64,000 bases of DNA, taken from the NCBI RefSeq assembly GCF_014203755.1, contig NZ_JACHJS010000001.1:4960001-5024000 (forward strand), read 5' to 3'. Below, piece by piece: positions 45,042 through 54,900 of this stretch (its first letter is position 1; each line of letters begins with the position of its first letter). Both the position numbers and the translations under genes were made by a program. Origin of the DNA: Saccharothrix violaceirubra. Lineage in GTDB: Bacteria > Actinomycetota > Actinomycetes > Mycobacteriales > Pseudonocardiaceae. The notes beneath the pieces were generated by a model, which saw only the letters and a program-made list of their open reading frames with translations, was not told where the DNA came from and made no database searches.

Positions 45042-46412
45042 TCAGGCCGGGAGGTGCACCCGCCTGGCCAAAGCCGACAGTCCGGGCATGGCCGCCTGGC
45101 GAGGTGCGGCCATCAGGTCCGAGACCAGCAGGCGCACGGCGTTGCGGGTGCGGACCTCGCCGGGTGCGACGCGTTCGGCCGTGAGCAGGGCCCGACATGC
45201 CTCGTCGGGTTTGTCCCACCGGGCATAGGCCAGGGCGGTGTCCACGAGCAGCCGGGCGCGGCGTTCGGTGGTGGGCACGGCGGCCAGGGGCAGGCTGTGC
45301 GCGTAGGCGAGCGCGGCACCGGCGTCCCCGAGCAGGTAGGCGGCGGACACCTGGTGGCTGACCAGGTTGGTCAGCGCCGCGCGATGCCGTCCGGGATGGT
45401 CGACGAGTACGGCGGTGGCGACACCGGCCTGGCCGAGCAGCTCCCGGGCGCGCTCACGATCGCCCGCACGGGCGGCGGCGTACCCGGCCGAGCAGTACAG
45501 GCTGCCGACCATCGCCGACCGCGCCGGTTCACGGCCGGTCCGGACGAGGTCGTCGGCGGCGGCGAGGGTGAGGGCGAGGGCCCGGTCGTGGTCACCGGCC
45601 CGGCGGGCCACCGACGCGAGCAGGCGCTGCGACTCGGCGCGGACGAGCGGGTCGGCCGCCAGGTTCGCCGCCCGCGCCGCACGGTCGGCGGCGAGCCACT
45701 CCAGGCCGGAGACCCTCAGCTTGATCAAGGCCCGGGTGGCCAACTGGTAGGCGGCGGCGAGCACCCGGTGCACCCCCGGTTCCGCACCGACTCCGGCGGT
45801 CGCCTCGGCGTGTCCGAGCAGGGTCGGCAGGCGGTCCGCGAGTTCGAGGTAGCGGCAGGCGCTGAACTCGTGCCGTGCGGAAGCGAGTGCCCGGGTCAAG
45901 GTCGCGATCGGGACGGCGCGGCCGTTCGGGGCCGGACCGAGCAGTGCGTCGCCGAGCCGCCGGGTGAGCACCTGCGCGGGGTCGACCCCGTCGGCACCGG
46001 CCGTACCCGGCCGGACGAGCGCCGAGCCCGCGAGGGCGGCGAATCCTGCGAGCAACGCGCGTCGACGCACCGGGTCGTCCTCCTGGTCGGGCGAGGTCGT
46101 GGCCCGGCCCACCCTAAGGCCCACCGCGACGGGTCGACGGGAACGCGCCCCGGGGGTGTCGTGGTCGGACAGGCCGAACGCCGCGTGCGGCAGCGCGAGC
46201 ACGTCGGCGAGGATGCGCAGCAGTCCCACATCCCGCAGCGGCAGCCTGCCGGTCTCCCACCGGGAGACCTGACTGGCGGAGTAGCCGCAGCGGCGGCCGA
46301 GGTCCGCCTGGCTCCAGCCCCGCGCGGCGCGGGCCGCCCGGACGACCACGCCGGGCTCCGACCGTCCACACGGCAGGGCGGCGACCAGGCCGTCGGGTAG
46401 GGGCGGTGTCAT
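45042..46412 (-). CDS. XRE-family regulator with helical-repeat (TPR-like) C-terminus
   Basis: A 456-residue protein starting at ATG 46412, seven bases after GGGAGG. The N-terminal helix-turn-helix reads ARGWSQADLGRRCGYSASQV-SRWETGRLPL (residues about 27-60). After a Tat-like or hydrophobic stretch (RRRALLAGFAALAGSALV, about 105-125), which is usual in this actinobacterial group and probably not an export signal here, come alpha-helical repeats (RAESQRLLASVARRAGDHDR, RRARLLVDTALAYARWDKPD). It is divergent from a small membrane-protein gene. Target unknown; the NRPS operon to the right is possible. Confidence 0.87.
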   Translation of the reverse strand: MTPPLPDGLVAALPCGRSEPGVVVRAARAARGWSQADLGRRCGYSASQVSRWETGRLPLRDVGLLRILADVLALPHAAFGLSDHDTPGARSRRPVAVGLRVGRATTSPDQEDDPVRRRALLAGFAALAGSALVRPGTAGADGVDPAQVLTRRLGDALLGPAPNGRAVPIATLTRALASARHEFSACRYLELADRLPTLLGHAEATAGVGAEPGVHRVLAAAYQLATRALIKLRVSGLEWLAADRAARAANLAADPLVRAESQRLLASVARRAGDHDRALALTLAAADDLVRTGREPARSAMVGSLYCSAGYAAARAGDRERARELLGQAGVATAVLVDHPGRHRAALTNLVSHQVSAAYLLGDAGAALAYAHSLPLAAVPTTERRARLLVDTALAYARWDKPDEACRALLTAERVAPGEVRTRNAVRLLVSDLMAAPRQAAMPGLSALARRVHLPA

Positions 46413-46593
46413 CACGGCGCCTCCCGGGGACGCGGCCGACACCGCCACCGTACTGGCCCGAACCGCGTCCGTCGGCCCCACTTGCAGGATCTGCACACCG
46501 CTTGCGCGACCGGTAGGGGTACGACCGGACAGGAGCAGGAGGCGGTCTCCTGGACGGACCTCGACACCGCCAGACCGACATCGGAGGTCCTCC

Positions 46594-46848
46594 GTGCGGA
46601 ACCTGCCCGTTCCACTCCACGACCGCGCGGCCGGACGCCGCCTCGCCGACCCGACGGCCGTGGTCGACCTGCTGACGCACCCGGCTGCCACCGCGGTGGC
46701 AGCGGTCGCGGTGGCTTGTGTGGTCGGCCTCGTCGCGCTCATGGCGACGGGTGTTCCGGCTCGGCACCTCGGCACGGCGACCGCGGCGTTCGTCACCGCG
46801 ACCGCACTGTGCCTGCTGCTCTTCGGGTTCGTCCTGCCCTGGCTGTGA
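46594..46848 (+). CDS. small two-segment membrane protein (84 aa)
   Basis: It starts at GTG 46594, six bases after TCGGAGG. The product has two hydrophobic segments (VAAVAVACVVGLVALMA and FVTATALCLLLFGFVLPW) after a 35-residue hydrophilic N-terminus. Family not recognised. It is divergent from the XRE regulator gene and followed by two 22-bp repeats. The good ribosome site and composition make it a real gene; no function can be assigned. Confidence 0.65.
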   Translation: MRNLPVPLHDRAAGRRLADPTAVVDLLTHPAATAVAAVAVACVVGLVALMATGVPARHLGTATAAFVTATALCLLLFGFVLPWL

Positions 46849-46854
46849 TGTCCG

Positions 46855-46898
46855 GGTGCCTGAACGCACAACTCACGGTGTCCGAACGCATAACTCGC
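46855..46898 (-). repeat. two tandem units of the 22-bp intergenic repeat
   Basis: Units 46877-46898 (GCGAGTTAT-GCGTTCGGACACC on the minus strand) and 46855-46876 (GTGAGTTGT-GCGTTCAGGCACC) are head to tail, between the small membrane-protein gene and the terminator of the MFS gene. Confidence 0.85.
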
Positions 46899-46910
46899 GA
46901 GAAGAGAGAA

Positions 46911-46944
46911 GGGCCGGTGCTTCCTGGAGGGGAAGCACCGGCCC
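46911..46944 (-). terminator. hairpin terminator of the NRPS-carbamoyltransferase-MFS operon
   Basis: GGGCCGGTGCTTCC (46911-46924) pairs perfectly with GGAAGCACCGGCCC (46931-46944) across a six-base loop, 33 bases after the MFS stop. It probably marks the 3' end of the NRPS operon. Confidence 0.8.
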
Positions 46945-46976
46945 GAGGGGGAGAGAGGATCGAGAGGGAAAGAGGA

Positions 46977-48221
46977 TCAAGAAGGACGGGGGGCGTTCAT
47001 CACCGTGTACCGGGCCGCACGGACGATCGGCGTGCCCAGGGCCACCAGGGACAGCAGGCCCATCACGGCGGCCATGCCCAGCACCGTCGGAAGCACACCG
47101 GGACCGTCCAGAAGGGGGCCGGTGAGCAGGGCGCCGAGGAAGGCCAGGCCCGAACCGAGGAGGGTCATGACGCTGACGGCCCGGCCCATCATGGCGTCCG
47201 GTGCCACGGAGACCAGGTAGATGCCGCCCGCGACGTTGAAGACGCCGCCGACGTAGCCGAAGGCGGCGAAAGCCCCGCCCAGCACAAAGGGATCGGAGGT
47301 GAAGGCCACCGGGACCACCGTCAGTGCCCAGACGGCGAACCCGCCGACCAGCAACGCCCGCATGGTCAGCCACTTGAGCCAGCGGGTGGCGGTCAGCGCG
47401 CCCAGCATGCCGCCGACACCACCGATCGCCGTGATCACACCGACCAGCAACCCGGTCCCCCCGGACTGCTTGATCAAGAAGATCACCGTGATCCCCAACC
47501 CGGCGAACACGATGTTGCTCACCGAGATCAGGATCATGGCCGTGCGCAACAGGTTCTGCGCCCAGATCCACCGGAACCCCTCGACCACCTCGGCCTTGAA
47601 GTCCCGCTTCGCCGAAGAACGCTCGTCCTGGAAGTCCTTGCGGATCAACAGCATCGACACCAACGACACCAGGTGCGCGAACGCCGTGAACACGAACGGC
47701 GTCCAGTGCAGGAACGCGAACAGCGAGCTGCCCAACGGCTGCCCCAGCGTCCCGGCCGCCCGCGACCGGGCCTCGTTCTGCCCCAACGCCGCCGAGAGCT
47801 GCTCCTTCGGCACGACATGTCGCACCGCGGACCGCTCGGCCAGGTCGTAGCAGATGGCCAACGCGCCCTGCACGAACGCCACGACCACCAGGTGCGCGAT
47901 CCACGTGTGCCCCAGGAACACCGCCACGGCGACGCTCAACGTGGACAGCACGCACCCCACGTCGGCGAGGATCATCAACCGCCGCCGGTCGACCCGGTCG
48001 ACCAGTACCCCGGCGGGCAACTGCACCAGCAGCTGCGGCAACAACGCCGCCGCGCCGACCAGACCGGCCATCGTCGCCGATCCCGTGGCCCACAGGGCGA
48101 GCATGGGGTAGACCGTGATGGTCACCCGGGTGCCGAGCAGGGTGCCGCCGGCACCCAGCCACAGCAACAGGAAGTCGCGGTTACGCCGCAACGGCGGCAA
48201 CTGTGTCTCGACCGTCGTCAT
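46977..48221 (-). CDS. MFS exporter (EntS/MFS_3 type)
   Basis: A 414-residue protein with 12 predicted membrane segments, starting at ATG 48221 in an overlap with the carbamoyltransferase stop (TGATGA). The MFS loop signature appears as GVLVDRVDRRRLMILADVG between segments 2 and 3. The subfamily resembles EntS-type exporters, which are common next to NRPS genes and carry the product out of the cell. Being the last gene of the NRPS operon, it is the likely exporter or self-resistance pump. Confidence 0.9.
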   Translation of the reverse strand: MTTVETQLPPLRRNRDFLLLWLGAGGTLLGTRVTITVYPMLALWATGSATMAGLVGAAALLPQLLVQLPAGVLVDRVDRRRLMILADVGCVLSTLSVAVAVFLGHTWIAHLVVVAFVQGALAICYDLAERSAVRHVVPKEQLSAALGQNEARSRAAGTLGQPLGSSLFAFLHWTPFVFTAFAHLVSLVSMLLIRKDFQDERSSAKRDFKAEVVEGFRWIWAQNLLRTAMILISVSNIVFAGLGITVIFLIKQSGGTGLLVGVITAIGGVGGMLGALTATRWLKWLTMRALLVGGFAVWALTVVPVAFTSDPFVLGGAFAAFGYVGGVFNVAGGIYLVSVAPDAMMGRAVSVMTLLGSGLAFLGALLTGPLLDGPGVLPTVLGMAAVMGLLSLVALGTPIVRAARYTVMNAPRPS

Positions 48222-49168
48222 CACACGGCCCCGGTCTGCGAAGGAACGCCCAGCAGGCTCCACTGGACGACGGCCATGGCGCTGAACATCTTGTACCGGG
48301 CCTGCTCGAACGCGATGCTGCGCGGCCCGTCGAGCACCTCGGCCGTGACCTCCTCGCCCCGGTGGGCGGGCAGGTCGTGCATGAACAACGCGTCGGGCGA
48401 TCCGGCGAACAGTCCATCGTGGACCTGGAACGGCGCGAACACCGTCCGCCAGTCCGGATCCGGCTTGGACGTCCCGGTGGTCTGCCACCGCGTCGTGTAG
48501 ACCACCCGCACGTCGGCCGGCAGGTCGTCCATGTCGTGCCGTTCCACGACCACCGCACCGGACGACGCGGCCTGCGCGACGGCGGTCTCCACGATCGAGG
48601 CCGGCATCCCGTAGCCGGGCGGCGTCCGGGCCTCGAAGTGCACGCCCGGGAACCGGCTCAGCGCCAACGCCAGCGCGGTGCACGTGTTGTTGCCCTCGCC
48701 GACGTAGAGCAGTCGCAGCCCGTCGAGCGTGCCGAACCGGGCGGTCAACGTGGTCAGGTCGGCCAGGGCCTGGGTCGGGTGCTCCAGTTCGCTCATGGCG
48801 TTGACCACGGGCAGCCCGGACGCGGCCAGCTCGCGCAGGTCGCGCTCGGCACCCGCGGTCCGGGCCACGAGCAGGTCGAGCATCCCGGCGAACACCCGCC
48901 CGGTGTCGGCGATCGACTCGCCGGTGTTGAGCTGGAGGTCGTTGGGGCCGTACGCGATCACGTCCGCCCCCAGCCGCAGCGCACCGCTGGTGAACGCGGT
49001 GCGCGTGCGGGTTGAGGTCTTGCTGAAGTAGACGCCGACGACGCGCCCGTGCAGCGGTCGTCCCGGTGCGTCCGCCTGTCCGAACCGCACCCCCTGGTCC
49101 ACGATGTGTCGCAGATCCCCGTCCGTCAGGTCCGTGACGGAGATCAGGGTTCCTCCGGTGCTGTTCAT
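48221..49168 (-). CDS. ornithine-carbamoyltransferase homologue (NRPS-associated carbamoyltransferase)
   Basis: A 315-residue aspartate/ornithine carbamoyltransferase-fold protein starting at ATG 49168. The carbamoyl-phosphate site is intact: KTSTRTRTAF (residues 50-59) and EHPTQ (129-133). The second-substrate loop, HCLP in OTC, is HDLP (264-267, MHDLPAHRGEEV), and the SMG region is replaced by YTTRWQTTGTSKPD. The amine acceptor is therefore probably not ornithine; a diamino acid or a peptide intermediate of this NRPS is a reasonable guess, in the manner of ureido-forming OTC homologues in other peptide pathways. It starts 26 bases after NRPS3 and overlaps the MFS gene. Confidence 0.88.
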   Translation of the reverse strand: MNSTGGTLISVTDLTDGDLRHIVDQGVRFGQADAPGRPLHGRVVGVYFSKTSTRTRTAFTSGALRLGADVIAYGPNDLQLNTGESIADTGRVFAGMLDLLVARTAGAERDLRELAASGLPVVNAMSELEHPTQALADLTTLTARFGTLDGLRLLYVGEGNNTCTALALALSRFPGVHFEARTPPGYGMPASIVETAVAQAASSGAVVVERHDMDDLPADVRVVYTTRWQTTGTSKPDPDWRTVFAPFQVHDGLFAGSPDALFMHDLPAHRGEEVTAEVLDGPRSIAFEQARYKMFSAMAVVQWSLLGVPSQTGAV

Positions 49169-49194
49169 TCCTGCCCCATGCGGTTCGGTGGTGG

Positions 49195-51984
49195 TCAGTA
49201 GGCGTGCGCGGCGGACAGTCCGGTACCCAGGTCGCCGACCAGGCGGTCGGCGTGCGCGGCGACGAACTTGTGCGCCTCGCGGCCGTTGTCGGAGTTGGTC
49301 AGGACGACGAGTCCGGTGCCCGCCGTGATCCCGGTGAGGGTCACGGCCCGGTAGCCGGGGGATTCGCCGATGTGGCCGAACTCCAGGTCGGCGCCGGTCG
49401 GGTCCACCGACGTGCCGAGGCCGAACAGGCTGCCCTCGTGCGCGACGGTGAGCATCCGCTCGGCGATCGCCCGCGTCAGGACCCGCGGGGACCGGCCCAG
49501 GTACGCGGACCGGATCTCGGCCGCCACCCGGGCCACGTCGGACGCCGTGGTCCACAGCCCGCCGCACGCGGCCGTCGACCGGTTGCGCCAGCCGCCGTCG
49601 AGCACGACGCCGTGCTCGTCGTGGCCGAGCGCGACCGGCCGGCCGGACGTGAGCGGGTGGTCGACGGCGTAGCCGCTGTCGTCCATGCCCAGCGGGTCGA
49701 GCACCAGCGTGCGCATCGCCTCCGGGAACGGCTGCCCGGTGACGTCGACGACGAGCTGCTGGAGGACCGCGTAGTGCGTGTTGTGCTTGACGAACTCGGT
49801 GCCGGGCGGGCTGACCACGTGCACCCGCGGCGGGTCGGCGGGCGGCTCGCCCTGGAGCAGGTCCAGCACGGTCGGCATGGCCGCGTCGCGGTGGTACTGC
49901 TCGTTGGACGTCTCCGACAACCCGGACAGGTTGGCCATCAGCAGCGCGGCCGTGATCGGTTCGGCGTCGGGCGGGTACGGGACCTGCCACGACGTCAGGT
50001 ACTCGTTCACGTCGGTGTCGATGTCGATCCGGCCCTGGGAGGCCAGCGCCAGCACGGCCACCGCGGTGACGTGCTTGCTGATCGAGCCGACCTGGAACAG
50101 CGTGTCCGGGGTGGTCGGCCCGCCGCCGGGGGTCAGCTCGCCGTAGCCGAACGCGGAGACGACCTCGCCGTCGGCGACCACCGCGATGGACACGGCGGGC
50201 ACGTGGTGCTCGGCCATCATCCCCAGCGGGGACGGGAAACCCTCCTCCGCCGACGAGGACGAGTCGCCGTCGAGCATCCGGCCCAGGTTGGCGATGGTGT
50301 CGTGCCGGTACAGCGTGGCCAACGACAGCTCCACCCCCTCCTCCTTCGCCACGGCCAGGAACCGGACCACGCGCAGCGAATCGCCGCCCAGGTCGAAGAA
50401 CCTGTCGTCCCGTCCCACCTGCTCGACCCCCAGGACCCGACTCCACATCGCCGCCAACCGGCGCTCGGTGTCGGTCGCCGGCGGCTGGTAGGGCTTGCTC
50501 GCCCCCAACGCGGTCCGGTCGGGGGCGGGCAGCGCCTTGCGGTCAACCTTGCCGGCCGCGCTCAGCGGAAACGCCGTCATGGTCACGAATGCCGCCGGGA
50601 TCATGTACTCGGGCAGCGACTGGGCCAGGTGCGCGGCCAACTCGGCCGGTTCGGCGGACGCGCCGGGCGCCGGGATGGTGTAGGCGACCAGCGAGTGGCC
50701 GCCCTCCTCGTCGCCCCGCGCGACCACGACGGCGTCGGCCACGGCCGGGTGCGCGACCAGACCGGCCTCGATCTCGCCGAGTTCGATCCGGTGGCCGCGC
50801 ACCTTGACCTGGTGGTCGGCCCGGCCGAGGAAGTCGACCGAGCCGTCCCGGGTGAACCGGGCCAGGTCGCCCGTGCGGTACATGCGCGAACCGGGGTTAC
50901 CGCCGAACGGTTCGGGGACGAACCGGTCGGCGGTGAGGTCGGGTCGGTTCGCGTAACCGCGGGCGACGCCGTCGCCGGCGATGTACAGCTCGCCGGTGAC
51001 GCCTACGGGCACCCGCCGGTACTTCGCGTCGAGCACGTACAGGCGGGTGTTGGGGATGGGCCGGCCGACCAGCACGCGGTCGACCGCCTCGGGCACGTCC
51101 CAGCTCGTCGACCACACCGTGGTCTCGGTCGGGCCGTACACGTTGACCAGGCGCGCGACCAACGGCCGCAACCGGGTCGCGAGCGTCTCGGGCAGCGCCT
51201 CGCCGCCGACCAGGGCGACGACGTGCGGCGGCGGGAAACCCGCCGCCAGCACCAGCTTCCAGCCCGACGGCGTGGCCTGGACGTGGCTCACGGCGTGCTT
51301 GTCGACGAGCTTGAGCAGCTCGCCGCCGTCGGCCGCCTGGGTGTCGCCCGCGAGCACGATCCGCCCGCCGGTGATCAGCGGGAGGTACAGCTCCAGGGCG
51401 GAGATGTCGAAGGACACGGCGGTCGAGGCGAGCCACGCGTGCTCGGGCCGCGAGCCGACCAGCCGTTCCATGGACTTGAGCAGGTTGATCAGGGCGCCGT
51501 GGGAGATCTGCACGCCCTTGGGCTCGCCGGTGGACCCGGACGTGAACATCACGTACGCCAGGTCCAGGCCGTCGCCGGGCACGGTGTCCGCCGGGGCGGC
51601 GCCCGCGACGTCGGCCGCGGGCACCACCGTGCCGGAGAACACCTCGGCCACGCGCTCGGCCGCGTCGGTGACGATCACCTTCGCGTCCGCCGTGGCGAGC
51701 ACCTTGGCGATGCGGGCGGGCGGGGTGGCGGCGGTGAGCGGCACGTACGTGGCGCCCGCCTTCCACACGCCCAGCATCGCGGCGGGCAGGTCGGCGCCCC
51801 GGTCGAGCAGCAGCCCGACCGCGTCGCCGCGCCGGACCCCGTTGGCCCGCAACAGGCCCGCGTACCGCGCCGCGAGGTCGTCGAGTTCGCGGTAGGTCCG
51901 CTCGACGCCGTCGACCACCAGCGCCACCGCGTCGGGTGCGGCCAGTACCTGCCGCTCGACCAGGTCGAGCACTCTGCGCGTCAT
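49195..51984 (-). CDS. NRPS3: adenylation-carrier module fused to an S12 beta-lactamase/PBP-like hydrolase
   Basis: A 929-residue protein starting at ATG 51984 in a TGATG overlap with NRPS2. It begins directly with an A domain (about 1-490; VMFTSGSTGEPKG, YGPTETTVW, YRTGDLARF, GKVDRKALP) and has no C domain of its own. Pocket residues read D-I-L-Q-L-G-V-V-W-K, close to the Gly code DILQLGLIWK. The carrier domain (about 500-570) has Ser536 in LGGDSLRVV. The C-terminal part (about 575-929) is a serine beta-lactamase/D-aminopeptidase-type domain with Ser634-x-x-Lys637 (GSISKHVTAV) and His871-x-Gly (GHIGESPG); the YxN Tyr is replaced (KHN, 733-735). It sits where a thioesterase would, so it is a probable in-cis release or cyclisation domain, like free-standing PBP-type cyclases. 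Confidence 0.9.
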   Translation of the reverse strand: MTRRVLDLVERQVLAAPDAVALVVDGVERTYRELDDLAARYAGLLRANGVRRGDAVGLLLDRGADLPAAMLGVWKAGATYVPLTAATPPARIAKVLATADAKVIVTDAAERVAEVFSGTVVPAADVAGAAPADTVPGDGLDLAYVMFTSGSTGEPKGVQISHGALINLLKSMERLVGSRPEHAWLASTAVSFDISALELYLPLITGGRIVLAGDTQAADGGELLKLVDKHAVSHVQATPSGWKLVLAAGFPPPHVVALVGGEALPETLATRLRPLVARLVNVYGPTETTVWSTSWDVPEAVDRVLVGRPIPNTRLYVLDAKYRRVPVGVTGELYIAGDGVARGYANRPDLTADRFVPEPFGGNPGSRMYRTGDLARFTRDGSVDFLGRADHQVKVRGHRIELGEIEAGLVAHPAVADAVVVARGDEEGGHSLVAYTIPAPGASAEPAELAAHLAQSLPEYMIPAAFVTMTAFPLSAAGKVDRKALPAPDRTALGASKPYQPPATDTERRLAAMWSRVLGVEQVGRDDRFFDLGGDSLRVVRFLAVAKEEGVELSLATLYRHDTIANLGRMLDGDSSSSAEEGFPSPLGMMAEHHVPAVSIAVVADGEVVSAFGYGELTPGGGPTTPDTLFQVGSISKHVTAVAVLALASQGRIDIDTDVNEYLTSWQVPYPPDAEPITAALLMANLSGLSETSNEQYHRDAAMPTVLDLLQGEPPADPPRVHVVSPPGTEFVKHNTHYAVLQQLVVDVTGQPFPEAMRTLVLDPLGMDDSGYAVDHPLTSGRPVALGHDEHGVVLDGGWRNRSTAACGGLWTTASDVARVAAEIRSAYLGRSPRVLTRAIAERMLTVAHEGSLFGLGTSVDPTGADLEFGHIGESPGYRAVTLTGITAGTGLVVLTNSDNGREAHKFVAAHADRLVGDLGTGLSAAHAY

Positions 51985-54900
51985 CACCACTCCACCGCCG
52001 TGTCGTTCCAGTCGGGCACGTCGTCGGCGGCGAGTTCGGCGGTCGCGTCGCCGTCCGGGTCGGCGGCCATGGCTTCGAGCACCCGCCGGTAGAGGTCGGC
52101 GAGCCACCGGCCGTGCTCGGGCGCGACGTAGGACGGGTCCACGGTCAGCGCCAGATGGCCGGGCACCGTCGACACCGCCAGCGGGAACTCGTTCGCGCCC
52201 TCGCCCGCGCCCTCGCCGACGCCGATGCCGCCCTGGCCGCTCTGCCCGTCCAGGTCGGTCTCGGCCGCGTCGAAGTCGCGGTAGCTGAACATGACGTCCA
52301 GCAGCCGGCCCGGTCCCGCCAGGGCGGCGATCGCGGGCATCGGCAGCGTGCGGTGCGGCCACAGCGCGGTCTCGGTCTCGAACACGCCCGAGACCAGCTC
52401 GCGCCACGTCGTGGCCCGGCCCTCGAACGCGATCGGCACGGTGTTCAGGTACATGCCGGGCACGCGTTCGACGCCCTCGACCGCCGGTCGCGAGTCGGAG
52501 ACCAGACCGCTGTGGAAGCCGCCGTCGGCGCCGAGCCGGGACAACACCGCCAGGTGCGCGCCGAGCAGCACGCTCTTGAACGGCGCACCGGCGGCGGCAC
52601 CGAGCCGCTCCAGGTCCGTCCGCAGGTCGGCGAACGCCACCGGCAGGATGTAGGACGCGCCGGGTGCGCCGGCCCACGCCTCGGGGAGGGTGAACTTCGG
52701 CAGGCCGGTGACGACCGACGTCCAGTACTCGGCGGTCTCCTCCGACGCCAACGACTTCTGCTCGGCGGCGATGAAGTCGGCGTAGCGGACGGCGGGCAGG
52801 GCGGGCAGGCCCGCGTCGCCGCCGTCGCGCTCGGCCCGGTACAGGGCCAGGAGTTCGCCGACGACCAGGCGCTGGCTCCAGCCCTCGGTGATCGCGTGGC
52901 ACACGGTCACCGACAGCCACCAGCCGTCGTCGCCGTCGACGTGCACGGTGATCCGCTCCAGCGGGGCGGTGCGCAGGTCGAACAGCGTGGCCCGCTCGTG
53001 CGCGACGAACTCGCGCATGGCGTTCTCCTTGCCCGCCTGGTCCAGGTCGCGCAGGTCGCGCGCCGAGACCGACAGCTCGGCGTGCTCGTGCACGAGCTGG
53101 AGCGGGGTGGAGTAGTCCTCCAGGTGGATCGCCGAGCGCAGGACCTCGTGCCGGGCCACCAGCTTCGCCGCCGCGCGGCGCAACGCGTCCACGTCGAACG
53201 GCGTGGTGTCGTTGACCCGGAACGACTGGCAGTTGTGGTACCGGTTCACGGTCGGGTCGGAGAGCATCTCCACGACCATGCCCAGCTGCACGCGCGACAG
53301 CGGGTACGCGTCGGCCAGGCCGCCGGGCAGCGCCGCCCGGTCCTCCGCCGACAGCAACGCGAACGGCTCGACGAGCCGCTCCCCCGGCACGGTCTCGGCG
53401 GACTCGCCCGAGATCGCCTCGGCCAGCTCGGCGATGGTCCGGTGCCGGAACACGTCCTGCACGCCGACCGTGATGCCCGCCGCGCGCAACGCGCCGACCA
53501 CCGCGACCGCACGGATCGAATGCCCGCCCACCGCGAAGAAGTCGTCGTGCACACCGACCGACGGCAGCTCCAGGACCTTCCGCCACACCTCGGCGATCTG
53601 GGTCTCCAGCGCGGTGCGCGGACCGCCCACGGCCGGCGCACCCGAGATGGCCTCGGCCAGCTCGGCGATGGTCCGGTTGCGGAACACGTCCTGCACACCG
53701 ACCTCGACACCCGCCGCGCGCAACGCGCCCACGACGGCCACCGCACGGATCGAGTGCCCACCGACGGCGAAGAAGTCGTCGTGGATGCCGACCGACGGCA
53801 GGTCCAGGACCTTGCGCCACACCTCGGCGATCTGCGCTTCGAGCGGCGTGCGCGGTCCACCGACCGCCGGAACGCCCGAGATCGCCTCGGCCAGCTCCGC
53901 GATCGTCCGGTGCCGGAACACGTCCTGCACACCGACCTCGACACCGGCCGCGCGCAACGCGCCGACCACCGCGACCGCACGGATCGAATGCCCGCCGACC
54001 GCGAAGAAGTCGTCGTGCACACCGACCGACGGCAGGTCGAGGACCCTGCACCACACCTCGGCGATCTGGGTCTCCAGCGGGGTGCGCGGCGCGTCCTCCT
54101 GCACGGGCACGCCGGAGATGGCCTCGGCCAGCTCGGCGATCGTGCGGTTGCGGAACACCTCCTGCACACCGACCTCGACACCGGCCGCGCGCAACGCGCC
54201 CACGACCGCCACCGCGCGGATCGAGTGGCCGCCGACCGCGAAGAAGTCGTCGTGGACGCCCACGGACGACCGCTCCAGGACCTTGCACCACACCTCGGCG
54301 ATCTGCCGCTCCAGTGCCGTGCGCGGTTCGGACGAGCGGACCTCGGCCGCCGCCTCCTCGACCGACGGCAGCGCGCGCCGGTCGATCTTCCCGTTGGCGT
54401 TCAACGGGATCGCGGTCAGCCGCACGACCGCGGCGGGCACCATGTACTCGGGCACGCGGGTGGCGCAGAAGCGACGCAGCTCCTCACCATCCACATCGGA
54501 CACGACGTAGCCGAGCAGGCGGACGTCGTTGCCGGTGCCGTCGGCGATCACAGCCGCGTCGGACACCGAGGGGTGGTCCAGCAGCACGTTGCGGACCTCG
54601 CCGGGCTCGACCCGGTAGCCGCGGATCTTGACCTGGTCGTCGACGCGGCCGAGGAACTCGACCGTGCCGTCGGCCGCGCGGCGCACCCGGTCGCCGGACT
54701 TGTAGAGGCGGCCCGGCCCGAACGGGTTGGGCAGGAAGCGCTCGGCGGTCATCGCGGGCTGACCCGCGTAGCCGCGCGCCACACCCGTGCCGCCGACGTA
54801 CAGCTCGCCGACCACGCCGATCGGAACCGGGTGCATGCGGGCGTCGAGCACGTACATCGTCAGACCCGGCAGCGGCTTGCCGATCGGCAGCACGTCGACG

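Noticed and set aside
49195..54291. Reading NRPS3 as a 1698-residue protein starting at 54291
   Set aside because: The part upstream of 51984 is out of frame with NRPS2 domains and is low-complexity Arg/Gly/Ala; the true start is ATG 51984 in the TGATG overlap.
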